From Agromyces sp. G08B096 (GTDB lineage Bacteria > Actinomycetota > Actinomycetes > Actinomycetales > Microbacteriaceae): a DNA stretch of 64,000 bases. Shown here piece after piece: positions 1 to 8,905 of the stretch; position 1 is the first letter of the stretch, and each line of letters begins with the position of its first letter. Both the position numbers and the translations under genes were made by a program. The stretch spans positions 1,426,001 through 1,490,000 of the forward strand of contig NZ_CP158374.1 in assembly GCF_040267705.1 (NCBI RefSeq), given 5' to 3'. The notes under the pieces were generated by a model. That model was not told where the DNA came from, did no database searches, and saw nothing but the letters and a program-made list of their open reading frames with translations.

Positions 1-321
1 GACGAGGCGCTGTGGTCGGCGCGCCTGCATCCCGAGCAGCCGGCCGCGTCCGTCTCGCGCCGACGCGCCGGCGAGCTGCTCGCCGCCGGCCGCGAGGTGC
101 TGCAGAAGGCCCTCGCCGAGGGCGGCACGAGCTTCGACGCGCAGTACGTGAACGTCAACGGGGCATCCGGCTACTTCGCGCACTCGCTGAACGCGTACGG
201 GCGCACCGGCCGGCCGTGCCCGCGCTGCGGCACGCCGATCGTGCGCGAGCCGTTCATGAACCGCTCGTCGCACCGCTGCCCGCGGTGCCAGCGCCTCAGG
301 ATGCGTCGCGCGGCCCGCTGA
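1..321 (+). CDS. mutM: Formamidopyrimidine-DNA glycosylase, C-terminal part (5' end outside window)
   Basis: Base-excision repair enzyme that removes oxidised purines such as 8-oxoguanine and cuts the abasic site. Only the last 106 residues are present, in frame from base 1. Visible are [11 protein letters not shown] (helix-two-turn-helix region), the family signature [19 protein letters not shown], and the C-terminal zinc finger with four cysteines as CPRC ... CPRC (Fpg type, not the zincless Nei variants). The catalytic N-terminal proline lies outside the window. The 3' end overlaps the convergent acetyltransferase gene by 26 bases. The position just before smc matches the actinobacterial rnc-mutM-smc order. 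Fpg is much more likely than Nei. Confidence 0.93.
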   Translation, partial: DEALWSARLHPEQPAASVSRRRAGELLAAGREVLQKALAEGGTSFDAQYVNVNGASGYFAHSLNAYGRTGRPCPRCGTPIVREPFMNRSSHRCPRCQRLRMRRAAR

Positions 322-1405
322 GCGTCCGCTGCCAGGCCGACTCGATCGCGATGGGCTCGAAGCCGAGCGCGAGGTTGATGGCGAGCATGTGGGCGTTCTC
401 GTCGGCGTTCCAGGTGACGACCCGTACGCGCGACGGATCGGCGTCGATGAGCGCCAGGAGGTTCGCGAGCTTCATCCGGAGGCCGAGCCCGTGGCCGCGA
501 TGCGCCGCGAGCACGAGGGTGTCGTCCTGGTAGGCGACCGCCTTCCGCGGCGCCAGCGTCAGCTGCGTGTACCCGGCCACATCGCCGGCGGCGTCGACGG
601 CCGCCGTAATGACGGCGGTGCGGCCGGCGGCGCGCTGCTCCGCCTCCGCGGCGCGGATGCGCTCCGCGTCCCACTGCTCCGGCTCGAACGAGATGCCGCC
701 GCTCGGGGCATCCACCGACATGCGCTCACGGGCGCGGGCGAGCGCGTCGATGAGGTCGTCGGGCGTGCGGTCGAGCCAGGTGCGCAGCCGGTAGCCCGGC
801 GAGGATGCCTCCTGACGCGCGAGCCGCTCGCGGAACTCGGCCGCCCGGCCGGAGACCGGCATCGCGCTGACCCGATCGAGCTGACCGAGGACGTACCCGT
901 GCGCGATGGCGAAGCGTGCGGCGGGATCGTCGGCCGGGATGCTCGCCTCGCCCTGCGGCGCGCGGAGCCGGCCGGCCGAGGCGGCGACGGCGGGCGGGCC
1001 TGGCTCGATCCGGTGGTCGGCGAGGAGGGCGAGCGCGGTGCGGCCCTCGGCCCGGAGGGCGGCCTCCAGTGCGGCGAGCAGGCTCCTGCCGATGCCCTCC
1101 CGGCGACGATCGCGCCGCACGCCGAGCGTCGCCGAGAACGCGACGGTGGCACCAGGGTCGAGCTCCCAGAACACGCTCGCGACGCCCACCAGGTGGTCGC
1201 CTTCCCACGCGCCGAATGCCCGCCGTGCCGTGTAGCGCTGGTCGCCGTAGAAGACGAGCAGCTCGTCTGCGCCGTAGCTCAGCTCGGCGTCGCCGTAGAC
1301 CTCGACCTCGAGGGCCTCCGCGAGCGCCGCGAACGCCTCGAACTCGGCCGACTCGGGGGTGCCGAGCCGCTCTGGCACGGGGATCGGGCGGATCACGCCG
1401 TCCAT
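296..1405 (-). CDS. Tandem GNAT-family N-acetyltransferase
   Basis: A 369-residue protein with two GNAT folds. The N-terminal domain (about 65-160) has the acetyl-CoA loop [14 protein letters not shown]; the C-terminal domain (about 240-360) has [11 protein letters not shown] followed by the usual beta5/helix segment [21 protein letters not shown]. Both pyrophosphate loops look intact, so either domain could bind acetyl-CoA. The tandem layout recalls mycothiol synthase, but its key signatures are not visible and the substrate is unknown. It has its own promoter facing away from smc (TTGCCG, 18-base spacer, TATGCT on the minus strand). The start ATG at 1405 is the first in frame after that promoter. 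Its stop lies inside the mutM 3' end. Confidence 0.85.
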   Translation of the reverse strand: MDGVIRPIPVPERLGTPESAEFEAFAALAEALEVEVYGDAELSYGADELLVFYGDQRYTARRAFGAWEGDHLVGVASVFWELDPGATVAFSATLGVRRDRRREGIGRSLLAALEAALRAEGRTALALLADHRIEPGPPAVAASAGRLRAPQGEASIPADDPAARFAIAHGYVLGQLDRVSAMPVSGRAAEFRERLARQEASSPGYRLRTWLDRTPDDLIDALARARERMSVDAPSGGISFEPEQWDAERIRAAEAEQRAAGRTAVITAAVDAAGDVAGYTQLTLAPRKAVAYQDDTLVLAAHRGHGLGLRMKLANLLALIDADPSRVRVVTWNADENAHMLAINLALGFEPIAIESAWQRTLSGPRDAS

Positions 1406-1470
1406 GGGGCATCCTCTCGTCCGGATCGTGCAGCGCTGCTGGCCGTCGCAGGCCGTCAGGGCAGCCGGCC

Positions 1471-1500
1471 AGCATATCCAGCGCCGCGCGGCGACGGCAA
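1471..1500 (-). promoter_or_regulatory. Putative promoter of the tandem GNAT gene
   Basis: On the minus strand TTGCCG (1500-1495) and TATGCT (1476-1471) are separated by 18 bases, a good fit to a housekeeping actinobacterial promoter. It lies 65 bases before the acetyltransferase start. The divergent smc promoter is probably at TACGCT, 1555-1560. Confidence 0.5.
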
Positions 1501-1601
1501 CCGCGGATCAGCCCGGAGGCGGCGCGGGGGAGCGGAAGCGGGCGTCCGCTCCGGTACGCTCGTGCGAGGCATCCGCACCGCCCAGCCGCACCCGGGGGAC
1601 C

Positions 1602-4600
1602 ATGTACCTGAAGAGCCTGACGCTGAAGGGCTTCAAGTCCTTCGCCCAGCCGACGACGTTCGCGTTCGAGCCGGGCGTCACGTGCATCGTCGGCCCGAAC
1701 GGGTCGGGCAAGTCCAACGTCGTCGACGCGCTCGCGTGGGTCATGGGCGAGCAGGGGGCGAAGTCGCTGCGCGGCGGCAAGATGGAGGACGTCATCTTCG
1801 CCGGCACGTCCACGCGCGGCCCGCTCGGCCGCGCCGAGGTGAGCCTCACCATCGACAACTCCGACGGCGCGCTGCCCATCGAGTACAGCGAGGTCACGAT
1901 CTCGCGCACGCTCTTCCGCAACGGCACGAGCGAGTACGCGATCAACGGCGAGCAGTGCCGCCTCCTCGACGTGCAGGAGCTGCTCAGCGATTCCGGCCTC
2001 GGCCGCGAGATGCACGTCATCGTCGGCCAGGGGCAGCTCGACGCGGTCCTCCGTGCGACACCCGAGGAACGACGCGGCTTCATCGAGGAGGCCGCGGGCA
2101 TCCTGAAGCACCGCCGGCGCAAGGAGAAGACGCTCCGCAAGCTCGACGCCATGCAGGCGAACCTGACCCGCCTCTCCGACCTCGCCGGCGAGATCCGGCG
2201 CCAGCTGAAGCCCCTCGGACGCCAGGCCGAGGTCGCCCGCGAGGCCGCCACCATCCAGGCCGTCGTGCGCGACGCCAGAGCGCGGCTCCTCGCCGACGAG
2301 GTCGTCGGGCTGAAGCGCGCCCTCGACGAGCACGGCCGCAGCGAGCAGGAACGGCACGCGCAACGGCTCGTGCTGCAGGCCGAGCTCGAACAGCACCAGG
2401 CGAAGGTCGAACGGCTCGAGCAGGCGCAGCTCGGCGACGGCGTCGACGACGCGAGAAGCACGGCCTTCGCCCTCGAAGCCGCGCAGGAGAAGCTCCGGGC
2501 ACTCGACCAGCTGGCCCGCCAGCGGATCGCCCTGCTCGGCGCCGACGCCCGCGAGCCCGAGGCGACGCCGACCGTCACCAGGCAGGGCATCGAAGCCGCG
2601 ACCGCCGAGCTCGAGACGCTCGGCGAAGCGATCGGGCAGGCGCAGGCCGAGCTCGATGCCGCGACCGCCGCGACCGCCGCCGCACGGGCCGAGCTCGACC
2701 GGGTCGACGAGCAGGTCGCCGCGCAGGCCGCAGCGGTCTCGGCGTACGACCTCCGGATCTCCAAGCTCACCGGGCAGGCCGACGCCGCCGCCGGCAAGCT
2801 CGCCGCCGTCCGCGGAGAGGTGCTGCGGCACCGCAACGCGCTCGACGCGTCGGCCGAACGGCGGGAGCGCGCGGCCGCCGAGCTCGCCCGCATCGAAGCC
2901 GAGGCCGACCAGGCCGAGGCGGCCGACACCGACCTCGACGAGGCATACGAGCTCGCGCAGGCGCGCGTCTTCGAGGCGGAGGCCGAGATCGAGCGCATCC
3001 GCGAAGGGCTGCACGAGCGCGAACGCGAACGCGATGCCCTCGCCGCCCGCATCGCCGCGCTGTCGCTCGCGCTCGACCAGCGCGACGGCTCGGCCGCGGT
3101 CGCGGCCTCGGGCCTGGCCGGCGTGCGAGGCCTGCTCGCCGAGCGCATGCACGTGGAGCCGGGCTACGAGGCGGCCGTCGCCGCCGCGCTCGGCTCGCTC
3201 GCCGACGCGGTGCTCGTCGACGACCCCGAAGCGGCGTTCGCCGCCCTCGCCCATGCGGAGGAGGGCGACCTCGGCCGCGTCGCGCTCGCAATCGCCGAGC
3301 CCGCCGCCGCCCGTCAGGACCCGATCGCGGTCGACGGGCTCGTCGCCGCGGCATCCGTCGTCCAGGCGCCGCCCGGTGTGCTGGCCCTCCTCGGCGAGGT
3401 GCTCGTCGCCGACGACCTCGGCGCGGCGCGAGCCGCCGTGCCCGCGATCGCGGCGCTGGAACGTCCTGCGACGGTGATCACACGCGACGGCACCGTCGTC
3501 GGCCGCTACGTCGTCCGCGGCGGCACCGGACGGACGCAGAGCCGCATCGAGCTCATCGCCGAGCGCGACCGCGCCGCGGCCCGCCGCGACGAGGTCGCCG
3601 CGCAGCTCGAGCGCGACCGGTTCGAGCTCGCCGAGCAGCGCGAGGCCCATGCGCACGCGAAGGAGCAGGCCAAGCTCGCACTCACGGCGCTCCGCGAGTA
3701 CGACGCACAGCTTGCCCAGCGCACCGAACGGCTGAACCGGGCCAGGGTGCAGGCCGAGGCCGCCGAGTCCGAGGCCGAGCGACTGCAGGACGCGCTCGTC
3801 AAGGCCGACGAGCGCGTCGCCGAGGCCGAGCAGGTCGCCGAGGCGGCGAAGGCGGAGCTGGCCGCGGCGCGCGAGCTGCCCCGGCCCGTCCTCGACGCCA
3901 CCGTGCGGGATGCCGCGCTCGCCGCACTCGAACGCGCCCGCGAGGGCGAGGTCGAGCACCGGCTCCGGCTGGAGACGGCCCGGGAGCGCGTGCGGGCCGA
4001 GCAGCAGCGCATCCAGGCGATGCAGCGCCGGTTCGAGGCGGAGCAGCAGGCTGCAGCGGATGCCGCCCGCCGGGCCGTCATCCGGCGCGCACAGCTGGCT
4101 GCGGCGACGCGGGTCGCCGAGGCGCTGCCCGTCATGCTCGCGTCCGTCGACCGCTCGGTGTCCGAGGCGAGGGTGGCGCTCGCCCGCGCCGAGGCCGACC
4201 GGGCGAGCCGCAACGAGGAACTCGTGCGGGTCCGTCGCGACGAGGCCGCCGCACGAGAGCGGCTGCACTCGGTGACCGAGGACGTGCACGGGCTCGAGCT
4301 GCGCATCTACGAGAAGAAGCTGCACCTGTCGGGCCTGCTCGAGCGCGCCGAGTCCGAGCTCGGGCTCGCCGAGGACGTGCTCGTCGCCGAGTACGGGCCC
4401 GACCAGCTCGTGCCCGACGACGTGCTCGGGGCATCCGCCGCCGGCCATGCCGGCCCGGTCGACGCGGCCGGCCCGGTCGACGACGAGGCCGAAGCAGGCG
4501 ACGAAGCCGGCGGCGAGCGCGACGCGCTCTCGGCCTCCGCCGCCGACGAGGCACCCGCCGGGCGCCCGTTCGTGCGCGACGAGCAGCAGCGACGACTCGC

Positions 4601-5234
4601 CCAGGCCGAGCGCAAGCTCGCCCAGCTCGGCCGGGTCAACCCGCTCGCCCTCGAGGAGTTCGCGGCGCTCGAGCAGCGGCACAAGTTCCTCACCGAGCAG
4701 CTGACCGACCTCACGAACACCCGCCGCGATCTCATCACGATCATCGAGGAGATCGACGGCAAGATGGAGTCGATCTTCCGGTCGGCGTTCGAGGACACCC
4801 GCGAGGCGTTCGGCGAGGTCTTCCCCATCCTCTTCCCGGGCGGCGCAGGCAGCATCGCGCTCACCGATCCCGACGACCTCCTGACGACCGGCATCGAGGT
4901 GAGCGTGAAGCCCGCCGGCAAGAAGATCGAACGGCTCTCACTGCTCTCGGGCGGGGAGCGGTCGCTCGCCGCCGTCGCGCTGCTGCTCGCGATCTTCAAG
5001 GCCCGGCCGAGCCCGTTCTACATCATGGACGAGGTCGAGGCCGCCCTCGACGACGCGAACCTCGGCCGGCTGCTCACGACGTTCGAGGGCCTCCGCGAGT
5101 CGAGCCAGCTCATCGTCATCACCCACCAGAAGCGCACCATGGAGATCGCCGACGCCCTCTACGGCGTCTCGATGCGTCAGGACGGCGTCTCGGCCGTCGT
5201 CGGTCAGCGCGTCCGCGAGGAACGCGCGAGCTGA
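1602..5234 (+). CDS. smc: Chromosome segregation protein SMC
   Basis: SMC ATPase that compacts and resolves sister chromosomes with ScpA/ScpB. 1,210 residues, a normal length. The start at 1602 gives the canonical MYLKSLTLKGFKSF N-terminus. Walker A GPNGSGKS is at 31-38; long coiled coils flank a hinge at about 505-640; the ABC signature LSGGERS is at 1115-1121 and Walker B with DE at 1143-1144. A low-complexity Ala/Asp/Glu-rich stretch at about 943-987 interrupts the C-terminal coil shortly before the second head half and looks like a disordered insert. The last codons and stop (5214-5235) are duplicated just downstream. It probably has its own promoter (TACGCT at 1555-1560). Confidence 0.97.
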   Translation: MYLKSLTLKGFKSFAQPTTFAFEPGVTCIVGPNGSGKSNVVDALAWVMGEQGAKSLRGGKMEDVIFAGTSTRGPLGRAEVSLTIDNSDGALPIEYSEVTISRTLFRNGTSEYAINGEQCRLLDVQELLSDSGLGREMHVIVGQGQLDAVLRATPEERRGFIEEAAGILKHRRRKEKTLRKLDAMQANLTRLSDLAGEIRRQLKPLGRQAEVAREAATIQAVVRDARARLLADEVVGLKRALDEHGRSEQERHAQRLVLQAELEQHQAKVERLEQAQLGDGVDDARSTAFALEAAQEKLRALDQLARQRIALLGADAREPEATPTVTRQGIEAATAELETLGEAIGQAQAELDAATAATAAARAELDRVDEQVAAQAAAVSAYDLRISKLTGQADAAAGKLAAVRGEVLRHRNALDASAERRERAAAELARIEAEADQAEAADTDLDEAYELAQARVFEAEAEIERIREGLHERERERDALAARIAALSLALDQRDGSAAVAASGLAGVRGLLAERMHVEPGYEAAVAAALGSLADAVLVDDPEAAFAALAHAEEGDLGRVALAIAEPAAARQDPIAVDGLVAAASVVQAPPGVLALLGEVLVADDLGAARAAVPAIAALERPATVITRDGTVVGRYVVRGGTGRTQSRIELIAERDRAAARRDEVAAQLERDRFELAEQREAHAHAKEQAKLALTALREYDAQLAQRTERLNRARVQAEAAESEAERLQDALVKADERVAEAEQVAEAAKAELAAARELPRPVLDATVRDAALAALERAREGEVEHRLRLETARERVRAEQQRIQAMQRRFEAEQQAAADAARRAVIRRAQLAAATRVAEALPVMLASVDRSVSEARVALARAEADRASRNEELVRVRRDEAAARERLHSVTEDVHGLELRIYEKKLHLSGLLERAESELGLAEDVLVAEYGPDQLVPDDVLGASAAGHAGPVDAAGPVDDEAEAGDEAGGERDALSASAADEAPAGRPFVRDEQQRRLAQAERKLAQLGRVNPLALEEFAALEQRHKFLTEQLTDLTNTRRDLITIIEEIDGKMESIFRSAFEDTREAFGEVFPILFPGGAGSIALTDPDDLLTTGIEVSVKPAGKKIERLSLLSGGERSLAAVALLLAIFKARPSPFYIMDEVEAALDDANLGRLLTTFEGLRESSQLIVITHQKRTMEIADALYGVSMRQDGVSAVVGQRVREERAS

Positions 5235-5265
5235 CCCGCTGTTCGCGAGGAACGCGCGAGCTGAC
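5214..5265 (+). repeat. 30-base tandem duplication of the smc 3' end
   Basis: Bases 5214-5235 (last six codons of smc, the TGA stop and one more base) recur identically at 5244-5265, separated by 8 unrelated bases. The second copy is outside the coding region and directly precedes the terminator hairpin. It looks like a short slippage or repair duplication; compare the map 3' end. Confidence 0.85.
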
Positions 5266-5267
5266 GC

Positions 5268-5304
5268 CCGCGCCGAGGCGACGCCGTGCGTCGCCTCGGC
5301 GCGG
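5268..5304. terminator. Bidirectional hairpin between convergent smc and TreS-like gene
   Basis: A perfect 16-bp stem (5268-5283 with 5289-5304) and 5-base loop CCGTG. No T tract follows on either strand, which is usual for high-GC actinobacterial terminators. It fills most of the 73-base gap and can serve both convergent genes. Confidence 0.75.
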
Positions 5305-5307
5305 CCG

Positions 5308-6972
5308 TCACGTCAGCCGGCGGTCCGCCGAGTCGACGACCCGGAACCACCGGTAGCCGTACGCGCCGAGCTCCACCGCTGCCCGTCCGCTGTCGTCGAT
5401 CGGCACCACCGTCTCGGCGAGGAGGTCCGAGAGCCTGGCCTCCTCGGCCACCTCTCCGAGCGAGAGCCCGACGGTGACCGGGCGCGGCGCGAAGTTGTGC
5501 AGCGCGATGAAGCTGCCGAAGTCGGTGCTCATCCGGTGGGCCAGCACGGAGCGCTGGTCCTGGTCGAGCACCTCGAACGCACCCCAGCCGATCTCCGGCG
5601 AACTCCGGAACCGGTGGGCGAAGCTGCGGATGCGCGAGAGCAGCGAGCCCTCGTCGTGCAGCTGCGCCTCCACGTTCACGTGCTCGGGTGCGTACCCGTC
5701 GGTCGGCGGCTTCGCGACGAGCTTGCGCGCCGGCGCCCGCGAGAACCCGCCGTTGCGTTCGGAGGACCACTGCATCGGCCCGCGGACGGTCATCCGGCCG
5801 CCGAGCTCGCGGTTCTCGCCCATGCCGATCTCCTCGCCGTAGAACAGCACCGGCGTGCCGGGCAGCGAGAAGAGCAGGCTGTACATCAGCTCGATCCGGC
5901 GCGGATCCCCCTCGACCATCGGGGGGAGCCGGCGGGCGATGCCGCGGCCGTACACCCGCATCCACTCCTCGGGCGCGAGCGCGTCGAACACCTCGGTGCG
6001 CTCCTCGTCGCTCAGCTGGTCGAGCGTCAGCTCGTCGTGATTGCGCACGAAGTTCGCCCACTGCGCCTCGACCCGCACCTCTGGCCGCGAGGCGAGCGTC
6101 TCGGCGAGCGGGGTGGCGTCCTCGCGGACGAGCGACAGGTACATGCGCTGCATCGCCGGGAAATCGAACTGCATGGTGAGCTCGGCCGGGCGGTCGGGGT
6201 GCCCGAAGAAGTCCAGCTGCCCTTCGTACGGCAGGTTCACCTCGCCCAGCAGGATCGCCTCGCTCGAACGCCGCTGCAGGAACCGCCGGAGGTCGCGGAG
6301 GAACTCGTGCGGGTCGCCGATGTCGACCCCCTCGGGCGGCTCGATCAGGAACGGCACGGCGTCGACCCGGAACCCGGAGACGCCGAGTTCGAGCCAGAAC
6401 CCCATGGTCTTCGCGATCTCATCGCGGACCTCGGGGTTCGCGATGTTCAGGTCGGGCTGGTGCCGGTAGAACGAGTGCAGGTAGTACTGGTCGGTGCGCT
6501 CGTCGTACTCCCACACGCTCTGCTCCTCGCCGGGGAACACGAGCTGCTGCTTCCCCTTCGGCGGGCGGTCGCGCCACACGTAGAAGTCGCGGAACTTCGA
6601 GTCGCGGCTGCGCCTGGCCTCCCGGAACCACGGATGCCGGTCGGACGTGTGGTTCATCACGAAGTCGATGATCACGCGCATGCCGCGATCCCTCGCCATG
6701 CGCATGAACTCCACGAAGTCGCCGAAGGTGCCCACGCGCGGGTCGATCGCCTGGAAGTCCGTGATGTCGTACCCGTCGTCGCGCCGCGGCGACGGCTGGA
6801 AGGGCATGAGCCAGAGGCACGACACGCCGAGCTCGGCGAGGTGGTCGAGCCGGTGCCCGAGCCCCTCGAAGTCGCCGATGCCGTCGTCGTTCCAGTCGAG
6901 GTACTTCTCGACGTCGAGGCAGTAGACCACCGCCGTCTTCCACCAGAGGTCGCCGCGGGCTGTGATCTTCAT
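5308..6972 (-). CDS. GH13 alpha-glucan enzyme, trehalose synthase (TreS)-like
   Basis: A 554-residue glycoside hydrolase family 13 protein. N-terminal WWKTAVVYCLDVEKYLDWNDDGIGDF and PSPRRDDGYDITDF resemble trehalose synthase, which interconverts maltose and trehalose. The four GH13 regions are present: DFVMNHTS, GFRVDAV (nucleophile Asp204), LLGEVNL (acid/base Glu244) and RNHDE (Asp313). DLNIANPEVRDEIAKTMGFW is also TreS-like. A C-terminal beta domain follows from about 470. Length fits TreS (550-600), but the N-terminal motif differs from classical TreS, so another GH13 activity is possible. No signal peptide. Start overlaps the upstream oxidoreductase stop as ATGA, implying coupled translation. 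Confidence 0.78.
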   Translation of the reverse strand: MKITARGDLWWKTAVVYCLDVEKYLDWNDDGIGDFEGLGHRLDHLAELGVSCLWLMPFQPSPRRDDGYDITDFQAIDPRVGTFGDFVEFMRMARDRGMRVIIDFVMNHTSDRHPWFREARRSRDSKFRDFYVWRDRPPKGKQQLVFPGEEQSVWEYDERTDQYYLHSFYRHQPDLNIANPEVRDEIAKTMGFWLELGVSGFRVDAVPFLIEPPEGVDIGDPHEFLRDLRRFLQRRSSEAILLGEVNLPYEGQLDFFGHPDRPAELTMQFDFPAMQRMYLSLVREDATPLAETLASRPEVRVEAQWANFVRNHDELTLDQLSDEERTEVFDALAPEEWMRVYGRGIARRLPPMVEGDPRRIELMYSLLFSLPGTPVLFYGEEIGMGENRELGGRMTVRGPMQWSSERNGGFSRAPARKLVAKPPTDGYAPEHVNVEAQLHDEGSLLSRIRSFAHRFRSSPEIGWGAFEVLDQDQRSVLAHRMSTDFGSFIALHNFAPRPVTVGLSLGEVAEEARLSDLLAETVVPIDDSGRAAVELGAYGYRWFRVVDSADRRLT

Positions 6973-7937
6973 CGGGCCGCCCCGGTGAGCTCGGGCAGCA
7001 CGCGCTCGCCGAAGACGTCGAGGTAGGCCGCTTGGTCGGTGCCGACGTGGTGGAGGAAGATCCGGTCGGCACCCGCCTCGACGAGCTCGAGCAGCTTGCC
7101 GAGGTGCTCTGCCGGGTCGGCGGAGATCTGCACCGCGCGGGTGAGGTCCTCCGGGGAGGCATCCGCGGTCTTCGCGTCGAACTCCTCGGGGAACGCGAGA
7201 TCCCAGCTCTCCGGCGGTTGCACGAGCCCGTTCCGCCACTGATCGTGCGCGATCGCGAGCGCCTCCTCTCGGGTGGGCGCCCAGCTGAGGTGCACCTGCA
7301 CCGCGAGCGGGCCTCGGCCGCCGGCCTCGCGGTAGGCGTCGAAGACGCGGCGGAGGGCGGCCCGGTCCTGGTCGACGGTGATGAGGCCGTCGGCCCAGCC
7401 GGCGGCCTCCCTGGCCGTCTCCTCGCCGACCGCGGCAGCGACGAGCGGGGGCGGCACCTCGGGCAGGCTCCACACGCGCGCCCGGTCGAGGCGGATCCGC
7501 CCGTCGTGGCTCACCTCCTCGCCGCGGAGGAGCCGCCGCGTCACGTCGACGACCTCGAGCAGCCTCGCGTCGCGCTCCTCCTTCGGCGGCCACGGGTCGC
7601 CCGTCACGTGCTCGTTCATCGCCTCGCCGCTGCCGAGCGCCGCCCAGAACCGGCCGGGGAACATCGACTCGAGGGTCGCGATCGCCTGCGCGATGACGGC
7701 AGGGTGGTACCGCTGCCCGGGCGCGGTGACCACGCCGAAGGGCAGGCGGGTGGCCTGCAGGGCGGCACCGAGCCACGTCCAGGCATGCCCCGACTCGCCT
7801 TGGCGGACCCCCCAGGGGGCGAGATGATCGCTGCACATCGCCGCCTGGAAGCCCACCTCCTCGGCGCGCTGCACGTCGTGCAGGAGGCGTTGGGGGGAGA
7901 TCTGCTCGTGCGAGGCATGGAAGCCGACGACGGTCAT
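6969..7937 (-). CDS. LLM-class flavin-dependent oxidoreductase (luciferase-like)
   Basis: A 322-residue bacterial luciferase-like TIM-barrel protein. It starts MTVVGFHASHEQISPQ and carries AALGSGEAMNEHVTGD, PPLVAAAVGEETAREAAGWADGLIT and the C-terminal ISADPAEHLGKLLELVEAGADRIFLHHVG typical of F420- or FMN-dependent LLM enzymes. It resembles the subgroup annotated as probable non-F420 flavin oxidoreductases (TIGR03885-like); cofactor and substrate cannot be read from sequence. It overlaps the following GH13 gene by four bases (ATGA) and must be transcribed with it. The ATG at 7937 has a GGA-rich ribosome-binding stretch just upstream. Divergent from ftsY. Confidence 0.85.
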   Translation of the reverse strand: MTVVGFHASHEQISPQRLLHDVQRAEEVGFQAAMCSDHLAPWGVRQGESGHAWTWLGAALQATRLPFGVVTAPGQRYHPAVIAQAIATLESMFPGRFWAALGSGEAMNEHVTGDPWPPKEERDARLLEVVDVTRRLLRGEEVSHDGRIRLDRARVWSLPEVPPPLVAAAVGEETAREAAGWADGLITVDQDRAALRRVFDAYREAGGRGPLAVQVHLSWAPTREEALAIAHDQWRNGLVQPPESWDLAFPEEFDAKTADASPEDLTRAVQISADPAEHLGKLLELVEAGADRIFLHHVGTDQAAYLDVFGERVLPELTGAAR

Positions 7938-8001
7938 GGGACTCCTTTCCGTCCGGCTCCGACGATTCCGGGAGCGCGGAATCCGGGCAACCCCTTGCAC
8001 G

Positions 8002-8007
8002 TAGGCT
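8002..8007 (+). promoter_or_regulatory. -10 hexamer of ftsY, predicted leaderless start
   Basis: TAGGCT ends six bases before the ftsY ATG at 8014, so transcription would begin at or next to the start codon. No Shine-Dalgarno sequence fits in that space. No clear -35 element is seen. Confidence 0.5.
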
Positions 8008-8013
8008 GGACGC

Positions 8014-8889
8014 ATGGCAGAACGCGCATCCTGGTCGCTCGGTTCCGCCCTTCGGGGCATCTTCGGCGCGAAGACGATCGACGAGGACACGTGGGACGAC
8101 CTCGAGGCGGCCCTCATCACCGCCGACTTCGGCCCGGCCGTCACCGAGGAGATCGTCGAGCGGATCCGCGCGCAGGTCGAGCGGTACAAGACCACCGATC
8201 CGCGCGACGTCCAGCGGATGCTCCGCGAGGTCGTCGAGGAGCGCCTCGCGAAGTACGACCCGACGCTGAAGCTCACCGAGCGGCCCGCCGTCGTCCTCGT
8301 CGTCGGCGTGAACGGCGTGGGCAAGACCACCACGATCGGCAAGTTCGCGAGGTTCCTGCGCACGTACGACCGCTCGGTCGTCGTCGGCGCCGCCGACACG
8401 TTCCGTGCCGCCGCGGTCGACCAGCTCGCCACCTGGGCCGAGCGGGCGGGCGTCGGGATCGTCCGGCCGGAGCGCGAAGGGCAGGACCCGGCCTCCGTCG
8501 CCTTCCAGACCGTCGAGCAGGCCAAGCGCGACGGCACCGAGATCGTCATCATCGACACCGCGGGGCGCCTGCACACCAAGGGCGGGCTCATGGACGAGCT
8601 CGGCAAGATCAAGCGCGTCGTCGAGAAGCAGGCGCCGATCAGCGAGGTGCTGCTCGTGCTCGACGCGACGACCGGCCAGAACGGGCTCGCGCAGGCCGAG
8701 GCGTTCATCGAGCACGGCGGGGTCACCGGTCTCGTGCTCACCAAGCTCGACGGCAGCGCGAAGGGCGGGTTCGTGCTCGCCGTGCAGGAGAAGACCGGCC
8801 TGCCGATCAAGCTCATCGGCCAGGGCGAGGGCATCGGCGACCTCACCGGCTTCACACCGCACGTCTTCGCGCAGAAGCTCGTCGGATAG
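8014..8889 (+). CDS. ftsY: Signal recognition particle receptor FtsY
   Basis: SRP receptor GTPase that docks ribosome-nascent chain-SRP complexes at the membrane. 291 residues: a short NG core without the long acidic A domain of E. coli FtsY. The N domain is followed by G1 GVNGVGKTT (98-106), the DTFRAAAVDQL insertion-box region, G3 DTAGR (181-185), G4 TKLDGSAKGG (from 243) and the terminal GQGEGIGDLTGF motif. The start is set by a -10 hexamer six bases upstream. It is read in the same direction as the small acidic gene and ffh, so both SRP-pathway GTPases are adjacent. Confidence 0.97.
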   Translation: MAERASWSLGSALRGIFGAKTIDEDTWDDLEAALITADFGPAVTEEIVERIRAQVERYKTTDPRDVQRMLREVVEERLAKYDPTLKLTERPAVVLVVGVNGVGKTTTIGKFARFLRTYDRSVVVGAADTFRAAAVDQLATWAERAGVGIVRPEREGQDPASVAFQTVEQAKRDGTEIVIIDTAGRLHTKGGLMDELGKIKRVVEKQAPISEVLLVLDATTGQNGLAQAEAFIEHGGVTGLVLTKLDGSAKGGFVLAVQEKTGLPIKLIGQGEGIGDLTGFTPHVFAQKLVG

Positions 8890-8905
8890 ACCCAGGGAGC
8901 GGAAC

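Noticed and set aside
726..4682. A 1,318-codon open frame antisense to smc
   Set aside because: Mirrors the smc codon pattern (Leu/Gly/Glu-rich antisense); no start context and no domain.
389..5356. A 1,655-codon open frame on the plus strand through the GNAT and smc genes
   Set aside because: Arg/Pro/Ala-rich translation without any domain; it is an out-of-frame shadow in very GC-rich DNA, where stop codons are rare.
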